The notes: a model not told the origin generated them from the sequence alone. A stretch of 59,907 nt of DNA from Oscillospiraceae bacterium (GCA_015067215.1 SVMW01000012.1:1-59907), one strand, 5' to 3'; shown: positions 50,939-59,193, counted from the first letter of the stretch. Program-made: numbers and translations.

Positions 50939-51117
50939 ATTCTGTATATCCTCTGGAAAAATATTGAATAATTTACATTTATTATATCACACAATTGTTT
51001 TTGGCAAATGATTATTTTGGCTATAAAAAGTCTATAATTTCATCACAAAGTTTGTACAATGTCACAATTGACTTTTACCTGTATTACAAAAAGTTTTAAA
51101 CACAGTTTTTAACAGTT

Positions 51118-51217
51118 TGTTGAAAACTTTAATTTTGTTGATAACTTTTATGTCGAAAAAACGCTTATTTTAAAGGGGTTTTCCACATTTTCAACAGACT
51201 TTTCAACAAGTTGAAAA
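51118..51217. promoter_or_regulatory. Cluster of DnaA-box-like 9-mers
   Basis: Plus strand: TTTTCCACA (51179-51187), TTTTCAACA (51188-51196) and TTTTCAACA (51200-51208). Minus strand: TTTTCAACA (51118-51126), TTATCAACA (51136-51144) and near match TTTTCAACT (51209-51217). The DnaA consensus is TTATNCACA; all differ from it by one to three bases. Same-register boxes repeat at 21 bases. No dnaA or dnaN is visible, so origin function is unproven. Confidence 0.4.
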
Positions 51218-51236
51218 CTTTTTAACGGTAAACAGT

Positions 51237-51266
51237 TTGTAAATTTCACTTTACTTTTTGTATACT
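51237..51266 (+). promoter_or_regulatory. Promoter of the 81-residue protein
   Basis: TTGTAA (51237-51242), 18-base spacer, TATACT (51261-51266), starting 19 bases after the 9-mer cluster. Confidence 0.5.
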
Positions 51267-51335
51267 GTGCCATTTTTGACGTTTGTGTGTTTTTTTATGC
51301 ACACATTTATTCACACAGCAGGGGGAAATTTGTTT

Positions 51336-51581
51336 ATGAAAGGTCTGCGCCACAATGTAATAGAAATCAACGACACCAACAACGACAATATTGACAGAAT
51401 TCTGGTTTTTTTAAAACCTCAGGCAGCTGATGTTGCAATTTCTGCCACAAGGGCACAGGCCGCCCAGCTTTTACAGGAACTTGAGATAAAAAAAGTAAAC
51501 CGCTTTGGCAGAAAACACATATTGCTGGCTGTAGCGGCAGCCGCACTGCTGCTGGCAGTTTGTCTTGTAATGGTTCTGTAG
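51336..51581 (+). CDS. Small tail-anchored membrane protein, 81 residues
   Basis: An 81-residue protein: a polar N-terminal part (KGLRHNVIEINDTNNDNIDRILVFLKP) with a possible helix-rich middle (AADVAISATRAQAAQLLQELE), then a C-terminal hydrophobic helix from about residue 62 (HILLAVAAAALLLAVCLVMVL). The orientation N-in with a C-terminal anchor is inferred. AGGGGGAAATTTGTTT precedes the ATG; ATGs upstream in frame lack such a site. Family unknown to me. Confidence 0.6.
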   Translation: MKGLRHNVIEINDTNNDNIDRILVFLKPQAADVAISATRAQAAQLLQELEIKKVNRFGRKHILLAVAAAALLLAVCLVMVL

Positions 51582-51800
51582 CCGGGCAGACAGCCCCTTG
51601 CCGTTGCGGCATATGTTCTGCTGCACAGCCGGCATCATCTGCAAATGTTTTTGCAGTTTGCGGCAGCTGTGCCTTTATGCAGCCTTTTCACAAATTAAAA
51701 TGTGAAACCTCTTTAAATATATAAAAAAATTTGGTATACTATAAGGTATTAAATATTTTATCCGGTATACCTATTTTTTTGTTTAAAAAAGGAGCTTTCC

Positions 51801-52559
51801 ATGGACCAGAAAAGCGAAGTTATCTACGGCAAAAACCCCGTAACAGAATTACTTAAATCCAAAGCAGGTGTTGACACCGTTTTCATATCCGAAAGTTTAA
51901 ACCCAAGTGTTCAGAACTACTACGTTGCCCTTGCAAAGGAATGCGGTGCAGTTGTTAAAAAAGTGCACCCTATGAAACTCAAAAGCCTCTGCCAGAGCGA
52001 AAATCATCAGGGCATTGCCGCATATGCAAGCACAATTGAGTATGTTTCCTTAAACCAGATTGTAAAAATTGCACGCGACAAAGGCGAAGCACCTTTCATT
52101 ATTGTATGTGACGGCATTGAAGACCCTCACAACCTCGGTGCAATTATGCGTTCCGCATACCTTATGGGCGCACACGGCATTGTTATTCCTAAACGCGGCG
52201 GTGTTTCGGTGACAGGTGTTGTGCACAAAACCAGTGCAGGTGCTTCCATGCATATGCCTGTTGCAAAGGTGGCAAACATTGCCCAGGCGGTGAGAGCCCT
52301 CAAGGACGAAAACATTTTTGTTTACGCTGCAGACCTTAACGACACACCAATATACAAACAGAACCTTACAGGTGCAATTGCACTTGTTGTTGGCAGTGAA
52401 GGCAAGGGTGTTCAGCCGCTGGTAAAAAGCCTGTGTGACGACGTTGTAAGTATTCCTATGTACAACGACGGCGGCGCAGTTGACAGCTACAACGCTTCTG
52501 TGGCTGCAGGCATTATTATGTACGAAATTTCAAGACAGAGAACTTTATCCAACAAATAA
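51801..52559 (+). CDS. rlmB: 23S rRNA (guanosine-2'-O)-methyltransferase, RlmB-like
   Basis: A 252-residue SPOUT (SpoU) methyltransferase. N-terminal substrate-binding part: VIYGKNPVTELLKSKAGVDTVFI. Motif 1 is NLGAIMRSAYLMGAHGIVIP, motif 2 is LVVGSEGKGVQPLV, and motif 3 is VDSYNASVAAGIIMYE, the knotted SAM site. The closest named family is RlmB (G2251), although TrmH-type paralogues are hard to exclude. AAAAAGGAGCTTTCC precedes the ATG. The next gene starts 17 bases after its stop, so the two are an operon. Confidence 0.9.
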   Translation: MDQKSEVIYGKNPVTELLKSKAGVDTVFISESLNPSVQNYYVALAKECGAVVKKVHPMKLKSLCQSENHQGIAAYASTIEYVSLNQIVKIARDKGEAPFIIVCDGIEDPHNLGAIMRSAYLMGAHGIVIPKRGGVSVTGVVHKTSAGASMHMPVAKVANIAQAVRALKDENIFVYAADLNDTPIYKQNLTGAIALVVGSEGKGVQPLVKSLCDDVVSIPMYNDGGAVDSYNASVAAGIIMYEISRQRTLSNK

Positions 52560-52576
52560 GCGAGGAAATGTCATAT

Positions 52577-55489
52577 ATGGCAAACAACAGCAAAGATATT
52601 GACAAAATCCTGCAGGATATAAAAAACAGACAGTCCGGCACAAAGCCTGCCGCTGCCCCCACAGCTGACCACAGCCGTCTGCAGGACATTATAAAAGCCG
52701 AAACTGCGGCAAAAACAGTCTCCCCTGTTCAGAGTGCCAAAGCACCTGTTGAAATAAAGGATAAGAAAACTGTTACTGCCGACAGCACAGCGGGCAACAC
52801 CGCTCACGAAATTGAAAACGAATTTTTGTCAAAGCTTGCCACCGCCCTCAAGGAAAACCCTGCTGTAAGCGACCTTGTGGAAGATGAGCCTGTTATGGTT
52901 GACAACGGAAAGCCTGAAAAGCCGGTAAGTGTTACCGCTGCAAGCTATGTTGACGAAAAGTTTGTGGACTTTTTTACACAGAGTATCGCTGTGCCGAAAT
53001 CTGCCGAAACATCAGAAATTGTTGTAAAACGCAAAAAGCACGGCTTTTTCAAAAAGAAATACATCACCGACAGTTTGTCCCTTTCCATTCCTCAGGAGGA
53101 AATTGACAAACGTCAGCAGAAGGTTGCAAAAACCTCCACAGGGGAACTTGCCCGTGATTTCATTAAAAACGCGGCAAAATCGGTTAAACCTGATACTGCA
53201 GAAATTGCACCTGTTACAAAAACAGTGCCGCCCAAAAAAGGCGACACCAGAGAAATTCCTGCTGCAAAAGCTGCTGTAAAAACAGAAATTCCTGTAAATG
53301 CAGTTTCAAAATCGGCTATTTCAAAGGTGTTCAACACATCCCCTGATGTTCCAAAAGATGCAGACAGCATTATGGCTGCCCTTAAAGCAAAAAAATCTGC
53401 CGCACAGACACCTGTTCAGCCTGTTGCAGTTCACGGTGACGGACCATCTGAACAAACTGTGACAATTCCACCTGTTCAGTCTGCTGCCACAGCACAGCAA
53501 ACACCTTTGCCTGCAGTTGAGGACACAGCATATATCCCCGTTGCCCCTATTGAAGAAGAAAAGGCTGTAAAGGTTGTTCCTACTGCACCTCAGGAAGACA
53601 AGGTTAAGCAGATTACAGGTGACATAACACAAATGTTCGCCTCCCTTACTGCAAAAACCGACAGCGAAGCCGAAGGTGCAACCACCGTTATCGGCACTAT
53701 AAACGATGACGACGAGACCGAAGAAGAAGTGTTTGAAGAATACCTTGCTGAAAACGATTTTATCACCCAGCAGTTTTCTGACGACCCTAAAGAAATATAC
53801 GACGAGCTGCGCAACTTCAAGTTTACCCTTGCAGTCCGCATAGCCATAAGCGTGCTGTGTGCAGCTGTTCTGTTTTACTTAAACCTTGCCGCTGCAAACG
53901 GCTGGCCTCTGCCACAGGTTATCAACCCTGTTGCACAGCCTGCATTGTTCTATCTGGTGGCAACAGTGTTCTACGCAATTGCGGTTATAGGTTTTCTGCC
54001 AACCATTGCAAACGGCTTTACAGGTTTTGTAAAAGCCCCTACGCAGGACTCGTTCCTGGTGCTGCCGGCCGTTTTAAGTTTTGTGCAGCTTAATGTGGCA
54101 ATGTTTAAATGTCAGAGCATAAACCCTGAAAACATAACCATCTTTGCAGGCTTTACCGTTATGGCATTCGGTTTCAATGCACTGGGCAAAATTGTAAGTG
54201 CAAACACCATTCTGCGAAATCTTGACCTTGCCGAAGTGCCTGAAGGCATTAATGCAGGCTACATTATAAAAGAACCTGAAGAGGTAAAACGCCTTGCAAG
54301 AACCCTTGACGAAAAGAACCCGCAGATTCTTGTTTCACGCAGGACAGGGTATATCTCCAACTTTATCACAGGCGGTTTTTCCACCCACAAGAGCGAAAGA
54401 TATTCCAAACTGCTGTCCTTTGTTTCAATTGCTGTTGCCATCATCTGCTTTGCAGTTGCAATGGTTACCAACGGCAAATGGACCAACGCTGTATTTGCCG
54501 CAACAGCAGCAAGCGTATTTATGCTGCCGCTCAGCCATTCACTTATCTCCAGCGTACCGGGTGCAATGATGCAGAAAGCCCTCAACAAGGTTGGCGCACT
54601 GGTTAACGGCTGGCAGGGCATTTATCAGCTCAGCGAAACAAGCCATGTTTCCTTTGATGCAAAACATCTGTTCCCTAAAGGCTGTGTGGTGCTGCACGGC
54701 ATCAAAACCTTTGAAAAGGAACGTCTGGACCTTGCAATTCTTTACGCTGCAAGCATTGCCATTGAAAAATGCGACAACCTGCGCAGCGTGTTTATGAACG
54801 TTATTGACGGCAAAATGGACATGCTTTATCCAATTGAAAGCTGTGAATATAAAGTTGGTCAAGGCTATGTTGCATGGATTGAAAACAACCGTGTAATTAT
54901 GGGCAACCGCAACATTATGGCAGACTACAACGTGGCACTGCCGCCGCTGAGCACCGAAACCCGTTACATCAGCGAGGGCAAAAAGCCTATCTACCTTTCG
55001 GTAAACGGCAAGCTGTTTGGCATGTTTGTGGTAAGTTATCACCCTGACGAAGCTGTTAAGGAAAATCTTATGCACCTTGTGGAACAGGGTAAAAATGTTA
55101 TTCTGCAGTCCAACGACTTCAACATTGACTCACAGCTGCTGGAGGTTGTTTACGGCCTGCCTGAAGACACCGTGCAGGTGCTTAACAAAAACGAAACTAC
55201 TTTGCTGCTTGGCTACACCGCATACAGCGAAAACACCGACTGTGCAATGGCACACCTTGACAGTCTGCATTCCCTTTCCGCAGGGTTCTTTGGTGCTGAC
55301 TGTGCAAAACGTGCCGCATCCACCTGTTCTGCTGTGCAGATTGCAAGCATTGCCGCAGGTGCTTTGCTGAGCATTATGTTTACAGTTTCCCAGACAATAT
55401 GGGAAATTCCGCTGACAAGTGTTGTACTGCTTGGCCTCGGCTGGCTTGGCCTGTGTCTGATAAGAGCACTTGCAAGCAAGTATTTGTAA
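52577..55489 (+). CDS. Degenerate P-type ATPase-like membrane protein with long disordered head
   Basis: A 970-residue protein. Residues 1 to about 410 are low-complexity, Ala/Lys/Pro/Val-rich and acidic near the end, with no fold that I recognise. From about 415 come two to four membrane helices (FTLAVRIAISVLCAAVLFYL and following), another pair at about 615-655, and a C-terminal pair. The core recalls heavy-metal P-type ATPases: D694 sits in SFDAKHLFPKG where DKTGT is expected, GNRNIM (about 776) matches a nucleotide-domain motif, and QSND (844-847) lies where TGDN is expected. The catalytic residues are lost, so a non-pumping scaffold or sensor is inferred. GAGG lies 11 bases before the ATG. 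Confidence 0.7.
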   Translation: MANNSKDIDKILQDIKNRQSGTKPAAAPTADHSRLQDIIKAETAAKTVSPVQSAKAPVEIKDKKTVTADSTAGNTAHEIENEFLSKLATALKENPAVSDLVEDEPVMVDNGKPEKPVSVTAASYVDEKFVDFFTQSIAVPKSAETSEIVVKRKKHGFFKKKYITDSLSLSIPQEEIDKRQQKVAKTSTGELARDFIKNAAKSVKPDTAEIAPVTKTVPPKKGDTREIPAAKAAVKTEIPVNAVSKSAISKVFNTSPDVPKDADSIMAALKAKKSAAQTPVQPVAVHGDGPSEQTVTIPPVQSAATAQQTPLPAVEDTAYIPVAPIEEEKAVKVVPTAPQEDKVKQITGDITQMFASLTAKTDSEAEGATTVIGTINDDDETEEEVFEEYLAENDFITQQFSDDPKEIYDELRNFKFTLAVRIAISVLCAAVLFYLNLAAANGWPLPQVINPVAQPALFYLVATVFYAIAVIGFLPTIANGFTGFVKAPTQDSFLVLPAVLSFVQLNVAMFKCQSINPENITIFAGFTVMAFGFNALGKIVSANTILRNLDLAEVPEGINAGYIIKEPEEVKRLARTLDEKNPQILVSRRTGYISNFITGGFSTHKSERYSKLLSFVSIAVAIICFAVAMVTNGKWTNAVFAATAASVFMLPLSHSLISSVPGAMMQKALNKVGALVNGWQGIYQLSETSHVSFDAKHLFPKGCVVLHGIKTFEKERLDLAILYAASIAIEKCDNLRSVFMNVIDGKMDMLYPIESCEYKVGQGYVAWIENNRVIMGNRNIMADYNVALPPLSTETRYISEGKKPIYLSVNGKLFGMFVVSYHPDEAVKENLMHLVEQGKNVILQSNDFNIDSQLLEVVYGLPEDTVQVLNKNETTLLLGYTAYSENTDCAMAHLDSLHSLSAGFFGADCAKRAASTCSAVQIASIAAGALLSIMFTVSQTIWEIPLTSVVLLGLGWLGLCLIRALASKYL

Positions 55490-55850
55490 AACTTTCCGTC
55501 CTTTCTTTAAAGAAAGGACCAAAGAACGCGGGGGTTGCGACCGTCTGCTTCGCATACCTAACTGGCTTTCGCTGAAGCTCAAGCTCTTTTGACTAAAAAC
55601 AGTGTGCAACACTGTTTTCTAAACGCCAAAACCCTCTCGTTTCAAACGATGTTTGAAACCCGCACCCCTAAACGCGGAATACGCACATACAGGTCTCGTC
55701 CCTTGTGGCGCTTCCGTGTGCAAGGCCGCACACACCGCGCCGCCAAATCCGGCAAAAACCAATCGACGATACATTATTGTTTACGAGGAGAGCTCCGCTC
55801 TCCGTTCCACCTCTTGGAAATATCACATAGCATAAAAAGGATTAATTTAT
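55490..55850. other. Intergenic region of unknown origin, 361 bases
   Basis: Only partly AT-rich, with a GC-richer middle. It holds a 22-bp perfect palindrome (55498-55519) just after the upstream stop, a GTTTCAAACGATGTTTGAAAC stem-loop near 55635, and GGAGAGCTCCGCTCTCC near 55786. No frame is supported. It looks like an interspersed element or remnant. Confidence 0.5.
55498..55519. repeat. 22-bp perfect palindrome
   Basis: Palindrome around a TTTAAA centre, with GTCCTTTC as the left arm and GAAAGGAC as the right. It lies 9 bases after the stop at 55489. No T-run follows, so it is not a typical terminator. Confidence 0.55.
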
Positions 55851-56270
55851 ATGAAAATTATGGCTGTGGACTACGGCGAAAGCCGCACAGGTATTGCAAT
55901 AAGCGATGTGACAGAGTTTCTGGCAAGCCCTGTGTGCATTATCAAGGAAAAAAATACCCTTAAAGCTATCGACAAAATATGCGAAAAGGCTGCAGAATTA
56001 AATGCCGAAATGATTGTTATAGGCAACCCTGTAAATATGGACGGCACCCGCGGCGAACGCAGCGAAAAATGCACCTTTGTGGCAGAAGAGGTAGCAAAAA
56101 AGGTGAATATCCCTGTAAATATGTGGGACGAACGCGCAACCACAAAAACCGCCCTGAATATGCTTAGCGACAACGGAACTTTCGGCAAAAAACGCAAGGA
56201 AGTGCTGGACGCTGTTGCCGCGACGGTTATTCTGGAAAATTATATGCAGTACCGCAAAAATCACAGATAA
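55851..56270 (+). CDS. ruvX: Holliday junction resolvase-like RuvX (YqgF)
   Basis: A 139-residue RNase H-fold protein with MAVDYGESRTGIAISD, the conserved Asp near the N-terminus, GNPVNMDGTRGER, WDERATTKTA and DAVAATVILENYM. RuvX/YqgF processes recombination intermediates or the 5' end of 16S pre-rRNA. AAAAAGGATTAATTTAT precedes the ATG. It is usually near alaS in Firmicutes; here alaS is not visible. Confidence 0.92.
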   Translation: MKIMAVDYGESRTGIAISDVTEFLASPVCIIKEKNTLKAIDKICEKAAELNAEMIVIGNPVNMDGTRGERSEKCTFVAEEVAKKVNIPVNMWDERATTKTALNMLSDNGTFGKKRKEVLDAVAATVILENYMQYRKNHR

Positions 56271-56319
56271 ATCAAAAGACACCCTTTGCGGACAATGTCA
56301 TTAAGTTAACAAAAAAATA

Positions 56320-56398
56320 TGTCATTCTGAGGCATTTATGCTGAAGAATCTCTCGGTTTAACACGACGAGAAGATTCTCAGCTGTGCTCAGAATGACA
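56320..56398. repeat. TGTCATTCTGAG-type interspersed palindrome, copy 2
   Basis: 79 bases with inverted ends TGTCATTCTGAG and CTCAGAATGACA. Internal AAGAATCTCTC and GAAGATTCTC form a second stem. It is closely related to 58994-59073. Confidence 0.75.
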
Positions 56399-56481
56399 TT
56401 TTGTTTTTTATATTAAGTTGGTTTTGCGTTGCATGGCAGCCGATTGATATTGATTTGCAGCGCAGGGTCTTGTTTTCCCGT

Positions 56482-57042
56482 TCAGAACAGATACTCCACC
56501 AGTCCGTCATATATTGCCTCGGCAAACTGCCGCTGGTTATCCCGCAGTTTTTCTGCATCGGAAGGGTTGGTGATAAAGGCAAGCTCAACAAGCATTGCAG
56601 GCATTTGCGTGTTGCGCAGCACATAAAATTCGGGGTTTATTTTTACCCCTCTGTCATTCATCCGCAGCTGTGTCACAATCTGCCCCAGGATATCCTGCGC
56701 CATATAATAGGCGGTGCTGCGGCTGCGGTAGACATAAATTTCGCTGCCGTTGGCATTTGGGTTAGCAGAGGAATTGCAGTGTATGCTTAAAAAATAGTCA
56801 GCACCCCACCAGTTTGCCCGCCACACCCTTTCCTCAAGGCTTGTGCGGTTTGAGTAGCCCACCACCTGAGAAATACAGGTGCGGCTGGTCAGCACCTCAA
56901 AGCGTTCGTCCTCCCGCAGAATTTCGGCAAGGTAAATGCCCACATTGTATGTCACATCCTGTTCCCTTAAGCCGCCCGCCTCTGCACCCGAGTTGAAACC
57001 CGTGGGGTTATGCCCCTGGTCGATAAAAATTTTAATTGCCAT
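56482..57042 (-). CDS. N-acetylmuramoyl-L-alanine amidase (Amidase_3)
   Basis: A 186-residue zinc amidase. Ligands and catalytic residues are H11 (IDQGHNP), E27 (LREQDV), H88 (LSIHCNS) and E153 (LVELAFITN). It cleaves the MurNAc-L-Ala bond of peptidoglycan. It lacks a signal peptide or membrane anchor, unlike secreted LytC; CwlD-type spore-cortex enzymes carry one, so its route to the wall is unclear. The ATG at 57042 follows GGGGGATATT; the in-frame ATG at 57054 lacks a site. It is the only minus-strand gene in this segment. Confidence 0.88.
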   Translation of the reverse strand: MAIKIFIDQGHNPTGFNSGAEAGGLREQDVTYNVGIYLAEILREDERFEVLTSRTCISQVVGYSNRTSLEERVWRANWWGADYFLSIHCNSSANPNANGSEIYVYRSRSTAYYMAQDILGQIVTQLRMNDRGVKINPEFYVLRNTQMPAMLVELAFITNPSDAEKLRDNQRQFAEAIYDGLVEYLF

Positions 57043-57231
57043 AATATCCCCCATAAAACATTTTTTATTTATTTTATGGGGTCTGCCCTTTGTTTGTGAC
57101 CTGCATCACATACTGTTTTTATATAATAATATATACTATATATGCAGATAAAATTTCCCTTGATAACAGGGCAGTTTTGTTGTATATTATATATGTATAT
57201 TTATGTGCAAAAACAGTATAAGCAGCAGTTT

Positions 57232-57259
57232 TTGCGGCAATATACAGATAATGTATAAT
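57232..57259 (+). promoter_or_regulatory. Promoter of the sufC/sufB-like pair
   Basis: TTGCGG (57232-57237), 16-base spacer, TATAAT (57254-57259), about 45 bases before the ATG at 57303. Confidence 0.6.
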
Positions 57260-57302
57260 TTATGTTTTTACATATTACTATAAAAATATTCGGAGAACAC
57301 AT

Positions 57303-58019
57303 ATGTTAGAACTCAAAAATGTTTGTTATTCCGTTGAAACAAAAGACGGAGTAAAAGATATACTCAAAAACGTAAGTCTTACAATTGACGACCGTTTTGT
57401 TGTTATCACAGGCCCGAACGGCAGCGGTAAATCCACATTGGCAAAAATTATTGCAGGTATTATCGAACCTACAAGCGGCCAGATTCTGCTGGACGGCGTG
57501 GATATTACAGAAATGTCCATTACAGAAAGAGCAAACCTTGGTGTAAGCTTTGCGTTCCAGCAGCCTGTGCGTTTTAAAGGCATTACTGTGCACGATCTTA
57601 TCTGCCTTGCTGCAGGCAGGGAGCTTACAATCAGCCAGGCCTGCGAATTTTTAAGCGAATGCGGCCTTTGTGCAAAGGACTATGTTAACCGCGAAGTTAA
57701 CGCAAGCCTTTCAGGCGGCGAGCTTAAGAGAATTGAAATTGCCATGATTCTGGCGCGCGGCACAAAACTTTCACTCTTTGACGAACCTGAAGCAGGCATT
57801 GACCTTTGGAGCTTCAACAGCCTTATCAAAGTGTTTGAAAACATGCACCGCACAATCAAAGGCAACATTCTTATCATCTCCCATCAGGAAAGAATTCTCA
57901 ACTTTGCAGACCAGATTGTTCTGCTGAGCGACGGCGAAATTAAAAAAGTTGGCAAACAGGACGAAATTATGCCTCTTATCCTTGGCAGCAATCAGGTTTG
58001 CGAACAGATTAAAGTTTAA
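57303..58019 (+). CDS. SufC-like ABC ATPase of a two-gene Fe-S assembly system
   Basis: A 238-residue ATPase: Walker A GPNGSGKST (about residues 39-47), Q-loop in AFQQPVRF, signature LSGGELKRIEIAM and Walker B LSLFDEPEAGIDLW, followed by SHQERIL. The GELKR signature and EPEAGID box are characteristic of SufC rather than of transporters. It would energise cluster assembly on the SufB-like partner encoded 14 bases downstream. CGGAGAACACAT precedes the ATG. SufC normally sits with sufB, sufD, sufS and sufU; only one partner is here. Confidence 0.88.
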   Translation: MLELKNVCYSVETKDGVKDILKNVSLTIDDRFVVITGPNGSGKSTLAKIIAGIIEPTSGQILLDGVDITEMSITERANLGVSFAFQQPVRFKGITVHDLICLAAGRELTISQACEFLSECGLCAKDYVNREVNASLSGGELKRIEIAMILARGTKLSLFDEPEAGIDLWSFNSLIKVFENMHRTIKGNILIISHQERILNFADQIVLLSDGEIKKVGKQDEIMPLILGSNQVCEQIKV

Positions 58020-58033
58020 GGAGGAATTTTAAA

Positions 58034-58957
58034 ATGGCTATTGATGCAATTCAGAAAGACCTTTTGGAAAAAATTGCAGACCTGCACGAAGTTCCTCAGG
58101 GTGCTTACAACATAAGAGCAAACGGTGCTTCTGCAGGCAGAAACACAACTGCAAATATTGACATTGTTACAAAAACAGACAAGCCTGGCATTGACATTAT
58201 CATCAAACCGGGCACAAAAAACGAAAGCGTGCATATTCCTGTTGTTATCAGCCAGACAGGCCACACCGAAATGGTGTACAACGACTTTTACATTGGCGAT
58301 GATGCCGATGTAACCATTGTTGCAGGCTGCGGCATACACAACACAGGGGACAGCGAGTCCAAACACGACGGTATCCACACATTTTACGTTGGCAAAAACG
58401 CAAAAATCCGTTATGTTGAAAAACACTACGGCGAAGGCGACGGCAACGGCAAAAATGTTATGAACCCTACAACCGTTGTAAATATGGACGAAAACAGCTA
58501 TATGGAAATGGACACTGTGCAGATTAAAGGTGTTGACTCAACCGACCGTCTGACACAGGCTTCCCTTAAAAAAGGCGCTACACTTATTGTAAGCGAAAAG
58601 CTGATGACACACGGCCAGCAGAGTGCAACAACAAAGTTTGAAGTTGACCTTGACGGCGAAAACAGTTCCACACACGTTATCTCCCGCAGTGTTGCAAGGG
58701 ACGAATCCAAACAGCTGTTCCTGTCCAACGTTAACGGCAACAACGCCTGCAACGGTCACACAGAATGTGATGCAATCGTAATGGACAAGGCTGTGGTAAG
58801 CGCTATTCCGCAGATTCAGGCAAACCACACAGATGCAAGCCTGATTCACGAAGCTGCAATCGGCAAAATTGCAGGCGAACAGCTGGTTAAGCTGATGACA
58901 CTTGGCCTTACCGAAAAACAGGCAGAGGAACAGATTATCAACGGGTTCCTTAAATAA
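58034..58957 (+). CDS. Short SufB/SufD-family scaffold protein
   Basis: A 307-residue right-handed beta-helix protein of the SufBD family. Its core includes GRNTTANIDIV, the CDAIVMDKAVVSAIPQI block and the SufB/D C-terminal signature HEAAIGKIAGEQLVKLMTLG followed by a closing helix. Canonical SufB is about 460-480 residues and SufD about 400; this one lacks the N-terminal part. Together with the ATPase it matches the minimal SmsCB/SufCB-type arrangement. AAGGAGGAATTTTAAA precedes the ATG, so the pair is translationally linked. Its role is scaffold for a [4Fe-4S] or [2Fe-2S] cluster. Confidence 0.88.
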   Translation: MAIDAIQKDLLEKIADLHEVPQGAYNIRANGASAGRNTTANIDIVTKTDKPGIDIIIKPGTKNESVHIPVVISQTGHTEMVYNDFYIGDDADVTIVAGCGIHNTGDSESKHDGIHTFYVGKNAKIRYVEKHYGEGDGNGKNVMNPTTVVNMDENSYMEMDTVQIKGVDSTDRLTQASLKKGATLIVSEKLMTHGQQSATTKFEVDLDGENSSTHVISRSVARDESKQLFLSNVNGNNACNGHTECDAIVMDKAVVSAIPQIQANHTDASLIHEAAIGKIAGEQLVKLMTLGLTEKQAEEQIINGFLK

Positions 58958-58993
58958 GCAAAAATTCTGCTGATTAAATCAAACAGCATTCTA

Positions 58994-59073
58994 TGTCATT
59001 CTGAGGAACGTCAGTGACGAAGAATCTCCTTGTATGATGAAAACGAGAGATTCTTCGCTGCACTCAGAATGAC
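58994..59073. repeat. TGTCATTCTGAG-type interspersed palindrome, copy 3
   Basis: TGTCATTCTGAGGAAC at the left end, CACTCAGAATGAC at the right, with GAAGAATCTCC and GAGATTCTTC forming the inner stem. Confidence 0.75.
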
Positions 59074-59100
59074 TTTTATTTTATAATACATGTTTATGTG

Positions 59101-59174
59101 AGGGGTCGATGCCCACATCGACCCGCCGGATATGTTTGATTTGCAACGGGCTGATGTGGGCATCAGCCCCTACA
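59101..59174. repeat. GGGTCGATG-type interspersed palindrome
   Basis: GGGTCGATGCCCACATCGACCC near 59103, described here by its ends GGGTCGATG and CATCGACCC, followed by GGGCTGATG and CATCAGCCC and ending CCCTACA. Two nested stem-loops abut the acpS ribosome site. A related TGTAGGGG element is at 59606. Confidence 0.6.
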
Positions 59175-59193
59175 ATAATCAATGGAGGTTACC

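Larger units (their letters stand above)
50939..51335. other. Strand-switch region with DnaA-box-like cluster
   Basis: 397 bases, very AT-rich, between the minus-strand run ending at 50938 and the plus-strand run starting at 51336. It contains the 9-mer cluster at 51118-51217 and a promoter at 51237-51266. No gene seen. Confidence 0.6.

Noticed and set aside
50939-51335. Firm call of the chromosomal replication origin
   Set aside because: dnaA, dnaN, recF, gyrB and rpmH are all absent from the window, and GC skew could not be computed. It is kept only as a hypothesis.
55589-55963. 124-codon open frame overlapping the start of ruvX
   Set aside because: It runs out of frame into ruvX, lacks a ribosome site and is dominated by the repeat-like spacer.
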